Source: Azolla caroliniana
Lineage: Eukaryota > Polypodiophyta
DNA: 64,000 nucleotides
Assembly (NCBI GenBank): GCA_043228905.1
Contig: JBHGNT010000008.1
Location: 16,616,001-16,680,000, forward strand
Direction: 5' to 3'
The notes below the pieces were generated by a model, which searched no databases, had not been told where the DNA came from, and was given only the letters and a program-made list of their open reading frames with translations. Made by a program: the position numbers and the translations under genes. This document shows, piece after piece, positions 53,401 to 61,100 of the stretch (positions are counted from its first letter, which is position 1; every line of letters begins with the position of its first letter).

Positions 53401-54521
53401 TTCAACAGCATCTTGCATCCGGTCGAGGTTGTCAACCACACGTCTCCTATGCCGGCAATCCGGCACGTACCTTCGTTTCCCATCCGGACATAGCCAAGCT
53501 CACCGGCTGTGTAGGATGAGAAGTATCTTCTCTCCGGGGTCAGGTGGAACGATGCTCCGGAATCGACCACCCAGGTCGTCTCACCGCCGGCAATGTTTAG
53601 TTCACCTTCTTCGGTGATGAGCATGATTTCTTCCTCACTTGCCGCGAGTGCCGTCGTTCCTTTCCGGTCCTGCCCTCGCCGATCCGGACCTCTCCGGCCC
53701 GTGGCTCCCTGGTATGCACCGTTTCTCTCCGGTGACTTCTTCGAATCGGTGTCGTCGGCTCCGTTGTCCTTTCGGTAATGCCGACAATTCTTCCGGAAGT
53801 GCCCCGGCTTCCCACAGTGGAAGCATGTGGGTCTTCCTCTTGACTGCGACCGGGTCCCCGACTTCTCCCGTCTTTGCGGACTCCGGTTCCATTGTCTTCC
53901 CCGTTCCGATTCGGTAAGCAGCGCCTTCGAGTCGGAGGCCGGTTCTTTATCTCTCCGACGCGCTTCTTCATTCAAAATACTTGTCTTTACCGTTTGTAGG
54001 GACAAGTTATCTTCCGTGCAGGAGGTGCTGAGAGTCACCACCAAGTTCTCCCAGCTTTCCGGCAATGTACACATCAAGATGATGGCTTGCATTGCATCCT
54101 CCAACGGGAACTTGATCGCCGCAAGCTGGTTCACGAATCCCATGAACGTGCTTACGTGTTCCACCATACTCTCGCCGTCCCGGTACTTGAGGTTCACTAT
54201 CTTCCTCATCAGGGAGGTCCGGTTCAACGCATTCTTCCTCTCGTAGAGGCCCGACAGCTTCCGCCACATCTCGTATGCGTTGGTGTCGTTCGCCACATGC
54301 TGTAGAACGCTCACGTCGACGTATTGCCGAATGGTTGCAACGGCTTTCCGGTTCAGAAGCCTCCATTCCGACTCAAGTACCCCCTTCGGTATTTCCGACC
54401 TGTCAATCGGTTCGTACAGGTCCCGAACAATCAGAAGATCCTCCATCTTGATCTTCCAGTCGGCGTAGTTCTGCGCATTCAGCACCATCATCCCCGGCTG
54501 CCCGCTGCTGCCGCCTTCCAT
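50448..54521 (-). pseudogene. Copia-3 gag-pol polyprotein, one internal stop
   Basis: ATG at 54521 (MEGGSSGQPGMMVLNAQNYA), just after the primer site, opens 1358 codons to TGA at 50448-50450, with one in-frame TGA at 50691-50693. Domains: gag UBN2-like residues about 10-200, CCHC knuckle (CFHCGKPGHFRKNC), protease WVVDSGASFHLTP, HHCC (ELWHKRLCHMSEKG ... CTDC), integrase LVHTDVCQVETKSHGG / RADNGGEYRG / NGLAERMNRTIMERV with complete [19 protein letters not shown] and [11 protein letters not shown], RNase H STSGYVMTYAGGAVSWQSRL and LSTTEAEYMA. The stop replaces Arg present in Copia-2 (EEY-R-LYCDSQSA), a CGA to TGA change inside RNase H. The frame upstream of the ATG extends into the LTR and is not translated as gag. 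The polyprotein makes the capsid, protease, integrase and RT for transposition. Confidence 0.93.
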
Positions 54522-54537
54522 TTTCTGCACTGCCGTC

Positions 54538-54549
54538 GCTTTGATACCA
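54538..54549 (-). promoter_or_regulatory. Copia-3 primer-binding site
   Basis: TGGTATCAAAGC, one change from the initiator tRNA-Met site, three bases inside the 5' LTR. Confidence 0.93.
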
Positions 54550-54552
54550 CTT

Positions 54553-54793
54553 TGTTGCGAATCAACGCTCCGATTCGCCTTCACCGCTCGGCCACAACCG
54601 AGAAATCGCGAATCAATGCAGCAGAAAATAGGAAACACAGAGAAAGACACGATAACACAGGAATTAACGTGGAAAACCCTATACGGGAAAAACCACGGGA
54701 GTCCTCAAACTCCAACTATCACTATGAACAGAGATGTACAATGGTGAAGCTTCAAGGCAACAACCTTGAGCTCACTGTCTTCGCCACAGGCGG
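54553..54793 (-). repeat. Copia-3 5' LTR, U5/R part only
   Basis: Identical or nearly so to 49752-49992 of the 3' LTR, then cut at gccacaggcgg by Gypsy-4. The near identity indicates a recent insertion of Copia-3. Confidence 0.92.
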
Positions 54794-55250
54794 TGTTAAT
54801 CGGCTAATTACTAACTATTACCGATACAGAAGAGTGAACATCGCTACTCAACGTTCTAACAAGGAATTGTGTTTTACGAACGGAATTATGCTATATTAAT
54901 CGGTAATTACCGTGATCGTTACTTAGTTATAAATTAGGAAGCTTGCACTTAAGATCATAGACAACAGAGAAACACAGAATCCGTACAAGATATTCCTAAC
55001 TTAAACTTATATTACTAAATAAAACGACCTTTCTTACAATGCCTTTGGTTCCCTTTTATAGGTATACCGAAGGTCTTTTCTCATCAAGAACTATTCCTAC
55101 TCCCTAACAAGATTTACAAAATTATCTAACTAACTTAGTTCCCTTCGTTTTACTGCTGAGTCATTGATCCGAACAGTCGATCCGAACCGACTCTGTTTTC
55201 GACGCTTTCCCACCTGTTCGGTAAAACTGACTGTCCGGGTCCGGGTAACA
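54794..55250 (-). repeat. Gypsy-4 3' LTR
   Basis: Minus strand TGTTACCCGG to GATTAACA, ends forming an inverted TGTTA...TAACA. The left border is firm by comparison with 63696; the border at 55250 is inferred from the inverted ends. TATAAAAG lies at 55060-55053. Confidence 0.82.
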
Positions 55251-55294
55251 CTTGGCACGACCGTGGGCCAGGACCTTGTCCGGCGAACCCACGC

Positions 55295-57943
55295 CTATTC
55301 CTGTAGCTCTTCATCCGAATCGTTTAGAATATCAAAAATCGAAGGCTCATCTGGCCTTGGATGTATTCCACCTATATCTTCCTCTTCATCTTCGTCTGTG
55401 TCACAGTCCTCCTTCGGAGCAGGTTGTGATTCGGTTGGCTGCTCTGGTTCACTTCTTCCGGAAACTTGAATACCAGGAGTCTTGCTGGTTCTTTCGGCTT
55501 CGATTTTATCCAACTGGACGGAAGTGCCTATATCATTTTTGTCGAATTCTTGCATAATACGTTGAATTTCTTCTCTGTAAAATGCCGCAATTTCATCCAT
55601 ATCTTTCATGATATCCTCTTGGATATTGTCAATATCCTTTTGTGCCATTTTAAAAAAACCTGCACCTTGTACCTGACGGTTATTTTTGTCGGCACGCAAT
55701 ATCTGTAATTCCGCCGCTTGTGCTGTCCATAACTTCCATCCTTGCGCAAGGGATTCATCGATCAGTTTCTTTGCTAGGTTTCGATGTTTACCTATGATGT
55801 GCTGCACTTTGTCCCTAGTGATGCTTGCGACGTATTGGGCGGTTTGCAACTCTTTCTGTAAATCCGTAATAGTGGTTCGGTTTTCACTTTCAGCTCGCAT
55901 TAATTTGGATTCGACTACATATATATCCAGCCGTCTTTGTTCCGCTATCTTCCGAATTTCGTCCAGTTGTTGTTCGAATGCCGATTTCTCTCTACTCCAT
56001 TCCTCCTGCTGTTCCGTCATTCTTCTGTTGACTTCTTCAAGACTCTGCTGTTTTTCTGTCAATTGACTTTCCTGTGACACTATATACCTTTCGAATTCTT
56101 CAATTTGTTCGGTATATGTATGATTGGCCGTCTTAGCTTCTTCTAGATTTTTCTGTAATTCGTTTATTACTTGATTTTTTTCTTCGAGAGCTTTGTATTG
56201 ACCATTCTGAATGGTTTCTATTTGTTTCTCTAATTCTGTAGTTCTAAATACTGCATTGTTGGCCCTTGTTGTTTCTGCTTGTCGTGCTTTCTCAGCATCC
56301 TCTAATTTCTGTTGCCATTCTGACTCTGACACCATAAGCCGTGCCTGTGTTTCCCATTTGTTTAGACTTTCCTTTAGTTCTTTATTTTCCGCTTGTATGT
56401 TACGAAACTGATGCTTCAGCACCTCCGCCGATGCTGATACACTTTTGTATCTTTCAGCCATATCACTGGCTGCTTTGCGTGCCGTTTCATATTCTTTATG
56501 AATTTCGACCAGTGCTTCATGTAATGGTGGCATTTCAATAGCCTCCCCTCTATGCTGTGCACTTCTTTTCCGGCCTATTTTCTCTATCTCTGCTTTTTCT
56601 TGAGGTTCCAACACTCCTCGTAAGGCTTTCTGTATCATTATTCGGTCATTATGTTCTTGAGCCAGCCGTTCTGATACTTCTGTCAGTCTTTTAGCCAACC
56701 ATTCAACCAGTTCGTATGAAGTTCCGAACTGCAAAATGGCAGCTAATTCATGTGCTGCTGGTGGGATATCCAAGTATCCATGTGCTTCCCGAATGGCTAC
56801 TTTTGAAGATTGTCCTTGGTGAGGTTGTGTCGAAATGCTCTCATCCCCTGGTTTTAGTACTTCTGTTACCACAGGCGTATTCGACTTTTCATTTGTGCGT
56901 TGCCTTTTCGGTGCTGATCCCTCACTGTTTTCTGGTTGGAATTGCCGATTAGCCTTTTGTTTAATCCTTGTTCGTTGTGTCCTCTTCTCTGCTTGTTGTC
57001 GATTTTCTGTCAGCTGTTGCTTGTTTCTCAAATTGTCAACTGTTTCTGGTTGTCTGTTTTCGGAATTCTCTGGTCTAGGTGGTTCCGACTGAGACATATT
57101 TGTTTGTATATTATCGGCATGTGCCGATTCTTCTTCTATCCATTCTTCATGTACTAGCTGTCGGTGTCTTCGTGGTGCTTGTATTATCGGTGGTCTTCTT
57201 GACTGGACAGGAGTTTCCGATTCTTGAATCGGAAACAATACTGATAACCAACGACCAAAAATTTGCTTCATCGGTTTTCCTGTTTTTACCCCTTGTAGCT
57301 GCTCTCTCAGAGCTTCCCCCGACAATAGTGGCCAGTTGAAATCCTCTTTTTCATATGCGGCTATAATAAACCCAGCCCTTTTTTTCGGCATACAATAAAA
57401 ACGAGGACTGACAAATCCCACCTCTAGTAAAAACCTCGCCACTTCATGAAAAAACTCATCCCGACCTCCATAAGTCTGATATGCTTTTGCCGAGGGTGAG
57501 TATTCCCCGAAATACGATTGGAGTGCTTCTGATGAAGGTTTTTTAACTGCCTCAAAACCTCCTCTTGGCATCTGTAATGCATTTCGTATTTTCTTTGTGG
57601 TGATTTTGGTGATGTCTATTTGTTGTACCAATTCTTCCGCCTGCGGATGAGGTTCCGCTTCTGCTACTTTGATGAAACCTTGTAAGTTTCTCTCATGAAG
57701 CCACAATCGCAGTTCTTCAGATACAGGAATCGGCATGACTTCTGTGTTTCCTTGTTCTGAATCACTTGTCGATGATAGTTGCAGATCTGCACAGTTTCTG
57801 TAGCGATGAAAATCAAAAAAACAGAGTTTGGGCGAACTAGGGCACGAAGGAGGCTCAGACTGTTTCGATATCTGCACTCGTTTCTGTTGTTTTGGCGATA
57901 CAGACGATACAGAAATATGCTTTAAAGATATTAATTTATGCAT
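55295..57943 (-). CDS. Gypsy-4 ORF2: 882-aa coiled-coil protein of unknown function
   Basis: Starts MHKLISLKHISVSSV, stop 45 bp before the LTR. Seen: residues about 70-250 form a globular, mixed region (EELRLWLHERNLQGFIKVAE, GGRDEFFHEVARFLLEVGFV, RAGFIIAAYEKEDFNWPLLS); about 300-350 a basic, Gln-rich linker with APKRQR, a possible nuclear signal; about 480-770 a long heptad-rich coiled coil (ENKELKESLNKWETQARLM, EKNQVINELQKNLEEAKTA); the C-terminus is acidic (DCDTDEDEEEDIGG). No hydrophobic signal peptide or membrane segment, so it is not an envelope-type glycoprotein. No catalytic motif is recognised. Known: Athila/Tat elements often carry an extra ORF after pol. Inferred: a structural or chromatin/transport role. 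The complete frame in a young element argues that it is used. Confidence 0.85.
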   Translation of the reverse strand: MHKLISLKHISVSSVSPKQQKRVQISKQSEPPSCPSSPKLCFFDFHRYRNCADLQLSSTSDSEQGNTEVMPIPVSEELRLWLHERNLQGFIKVAEAEPHPQAEELVQQIDITKITTKKIRNALQMPRGGFEAVKKPSSEALQSYFGEYSPSAKAYQTYGGRDEFFHEVARFLLEVGFVSPRFYCMPKKRAGFIIAAYEKEDFNWPLLSGEALREQLQGVKTGKPMKQIFGRWLSVLFPIQESETPVQSRRPPIIQAPRRHRQLVHEEWIEEESAHADNIQTNMSQSEPPRPENSENRQPETVDNLRNKQQLTENRQQAEKRTQRTRIKQKANRQFQPENSEGSAPKRQRTNEKSNTPVVTEVLKPGDESISTQPHQGQSSKVAIREAHGYLDIPPAAHELAAILQFGTSYELVEWLAKRLTEVSERLAQEHNDRIMIQKALRGVLEPQEKAEIEKIGRKRSAQHRGEAIEMPPLHEALVEIHKEYETARKAASDMAERYKSVSASAEVLKHQFRNIQAENKELKESLNKWETQARLMVSESEWQQKLEDAEKARQAETTRANNAVFRTTELEKQIETIQNGQYKALEEKNQVINELQKNLEEAKTANHTYTEQIEEFERYIVSQESQLTEKQQSLEEVNRRMTEQQEEWSREKSAFEQQLDEIRKIAEQRRLDIYVVESKLMRAESENRTTITDLQKELQTAQYVASITRDKVQHIIGKHRNLAKKLIDESLAQGWKLWTAQAAELQILRADKNNRQVQGAGFFKMAQKDIDNIQEDIMKDMDEIAAFYREEIQRIMQEFDKNDIGTSVQLDKIEAERTSKTPGIQVSGRSEPEQPTESQPAPKEDCDTDEDEEEDIGGIHPRPDEPSIFDILNDSDEELQE

Positions 57944-58047
57944 GATGACTTAAAGAATAGTAATTGCTATTAATGTAGGAATTAATTAGTATTCACTCTA
58001 CGTGTAGTGGTTGTACTTGTTACTAATAATCATGCAATTCCTCTTTC

Positions 58048-58055
58048 TATTTATA
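58048..58055 (-). promoter_or_regulatory. Putative internal promoter (TATA box) for Gypsy-4 ORF2
   Basis: TATAAATA on the minus strand, 105 bp upstream of the ORF2 ATG, in a 200-bp non-coding gap. A start about 30 bases downstream would give a leader of some 80 bases. Separate expression of ORF2 would explain the long gap and the fresh ATG. Only position and sequence support it. Confidence 0.4.
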
Positions 58056-58123
58056 GTCGATTCATACTGTTATGGCAAGATTGTATTTCTGCATTTGACA
58101 AGAACTATTGAGCGAGTTAGTTA

Positions 58124-58144
58124 GTTTTTTTTTTTTTTTTTTTT
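58124..58144 (-). repeat. A21 tract directly after the Gypsy-4 gag-pol stop codon
   Basis: The minus strand reads TAA followed by about 20 A. It could be a polyadenylation remnant marking where ORF2-containing sequence was joined, or simply slippage. The tract precedes the putative internal promoter by about 70 bp. Confidence 0.75.
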
Positions 58145-61100
58145 TACTCTTCCGTTTGAATAAACGGATTTACCGGCATATCTCCCAAATACGGTTTAAG
58201 CCGAAATCCATTTACCCATTTTGGTAAAACCTCTCCGGTTAATGATCCCAGTTGGTACGTACCATTTTTACTATTAATTATCCATACTGGACCTGTCCAT
58301 CTATACCGGAGTTTCCCAGGCATAAGTCCCATTCTCGTCTGGAATACCAATACCGGTTTCCCAATTTCGAATTGCTCTTCCGATTTCCTTCGATGTCGAT
58401 TTACGAATGCCTTGATTTGTCTCTGCTTGTGTTCTAGTGCTGACATTGATTGAATCCGTTCTTCTTCTAATACTAATAAAGCCTCTTTGCGTATCTGCTC
58501 CGATTCTATTTCATTTAACTTATTCGTTGCTTGAATACGAAGTGTCGGAATTTGAAATTCGATTGGCATAACGGCTTCGAGTCCGAATGCCATTCGGAAA
58601 GGTGTTGATTTAATGGATGTTTTGTACGAAGTACGATATGCCCATAATGCACTATTTAACTTTTGATCCCAATCAGTACGATTTTCATTCACTATCTTCT
58701 TTAAAATTGTTTGAATTGTTTTATTTGTCGATTCTGCCAATCCATTAGCTTGGGGATAGTAAGGCGTACTTTTCTTATGAACTACGGCATAGTAATTGGT
58801 TAATTCGTTAATTAACTTGTTAATAAAATGAGTGCCTTGATCGCTTACCAATTCTATTGGGCAACCGAATCGACACCATATATACTCATACAGGAATTTT
58901 GCTGTGGATGCTGCCGTATTGTCCCTGAGAGCTTTTGCTTCAACCCATTTTGTGCAATAGTCAGTCGCAATTATGATATATCGATTACCGGTTCTTGCAG
59001 CTGCTGGTTTGAATGGGCCAACAAAATCTAAGCCCCATTTCTGAAATGGCTCAAGAGGTAAAACCGGTTGAAAAGGCATTCGATCCTTTTCGGTTGGTTG
59101 CCCCATTCTTTGACACAAATCGCATTTCTTACAGTATTCGTTAGCATCTTTCATCACCGTAGGCCACCATAACCCGCTATTCCATATTTTTCTGGCTGTT
59201 GCTTCTCCTGCGTAATGACCGCCAGCAATTCCACAATGTGACTCTGTTAATATGGCTGATTTTTCAAATTTTCGTACTGCCCTTCGCCATATTCCATCCG
59301 CTCCTTTATGATACAACATGTCATTAAATAAACAAAAATTCCGACTTCGTACTGCAATTCTTTTTCTTTCATCTGTCGACATGTGTTCGGCCGGAATTCC
59401 TGTTGATAGAAATATCGTCATTTCGGAAATCCATTCGTCCTCTTTTTCCTCATTCACTTCATGTGCTTTTACTGCCTCCACCCGAAATAACTGAGTATCT
59501 GGAAAATCATCTTTAACCCCAACCGCTTCTTCTCCAGACTCAAGCCGACTGAGATAGTCAGCAATCGCGTGCTGTGCTCCTGGTCGATGTATAATGTCAA
59601 ATTCAAACTCTTGAAGCAATAACGTCCATCGGGCTAACTTGCCTGTCAATTCTTGTTTGGAAACTAGATACAGTAAAGCCGAATGATCCACATGAAATGT
59701 AAATTTCTTACCCAAAAGGTAATGTCGAAATTTGTTCACACTATATATCATTCCCAAAGCTTCTCTTTCGGTTGTTGAATAGTTTCTTTCGGCCGACGAA
59801 AGTTTCCTACTGGCATAGTATACCGGCCTATACCAGTTTGGTTCGGATAATTGCATTAAAGCACTGCCTATGGCAATGTCCGACGCATCGACGAAAACAT
59901 GAAATGGTTTGTTCCAGTCCGGTGGTTGAACTACCGGAACCTTCGTCAGCATCTTCTTGAGACATTCGTACGCATCTTGTTCTATACTTGTCCATATAAA
60001 AGGAACTTTGTGTACTGCTGTGTGTAACGGAATAGCAATGTCTGCTAGATATCTCATCATTCTACTGTGCCACCGAATTTGACCCAAAAATCTACTTAGA
60101 GCTTTAGCATTTGTTGGTGGTGTTGCCTCAATGATTGCTTTAACTGTATCTGGGTCCACTGCAATCCCTTCTTGACTGACAATATGCCCAAGTAATGTAC
60201 CACTCATTACTCCGAATGCGCATTTGGCTGGATTTAAACTCAGACGCCCTTTTCGACATTTTTCTAAACATAGCCGTAAATGCTCAAAATGATCAGCTTT
60301 CCGACTATATACTGCAAAATCATCTAAAAACACCTGCATGAAAGCTGGAATATATTCCCCGAATATTTCCTGTATTACCCGCTGAAATGTAGCTGGAGCT
60401 GTTTTTAAACCGAACATCATGACTACTGCCACAAAGACACCCCATTCTGTGACGAAAGCTGTCTTTTCCTGATCTTCCGGATTCATCCGTACTTGATTGT
60501 ACCCACTGAACCCATCCAAGAAACTATAAATTTCATGTCCCGCTACTGCATCTAATATCCCATCTGTGAATGGCAACGGAAACGCATCCGTAATTGTCGC
60601 TGCATTCAATTTTCTGTAATCCACACATACACGAATTTTCCCATTCTTTTTCGGGACTACTACTATCGGACTCAGCCATGTTGATTTTTTGACGGGTCGA
60701 ATAAATCCTACTTTTAAGAGTTTATCGATTTCTTCTTTTACTTTGATAGCATAATTCGGATTCAACCTGTACCTGCGTTGTTGTACTGGCTTTGCATCTT
60801 TATGCAAATTGATTTGATGTTGACAAAAAGCGGGATCCAGACCTTTCATATCGTCAAAGGACCATGCAAAAACATCTTTATATTGTAATAGTAATGTTGT
60901 TAATGTCCGTTTGTCATTTACCGTCAAATCTCTAGCAATCAAGATTGTTTTTCTTTCAGCATCCTCTACTCCTGCCAAATCAATCTCCTCCAATGCTGCG
61001 GCTTGCACTCTCTGAGATACCTGCAATTCCTTATCTGTAGCTTCTTGTTGCATTCGTATTTCTTTTATTGTTTGCTCATCGATTGGCACTTCTTCGTGTG

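Larger units (their letters stand above)
49752..54793 (-). mobile_element. Copia-3: nearly intact Ty1/Copia element, 5' LTR split by Gypsy-4
   Basis: The 3' LTR (49752-50437), polypurine tract (GTGAAGGGGGAG, 50449-50438), one gag-pol frame with a single premature stop, the primer site (TGGTATCAAAGC, 54549-54538) and the first 241 bp of the 5' LTR (54553-54793) are present. Gypsy-4 is inserted in the 5' LTR; the remainder must lie beyond 64,000. Same family as Copia-2 by protein and LTR layout. Confidence 0.93.

Noticed and set aside
55164-57339. Plus-strand ORFs opposite Gypsy-4 ORF2
   Set aside because: Short, without motifs; the 882-codon minus frame is far more significant.
58123-58145. 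T run as a transcription terminator
   Set aside because: On the coding strand it is an A tract after the stop codon; a Pol III-type T terminator would be on the wrong strand for the gene.
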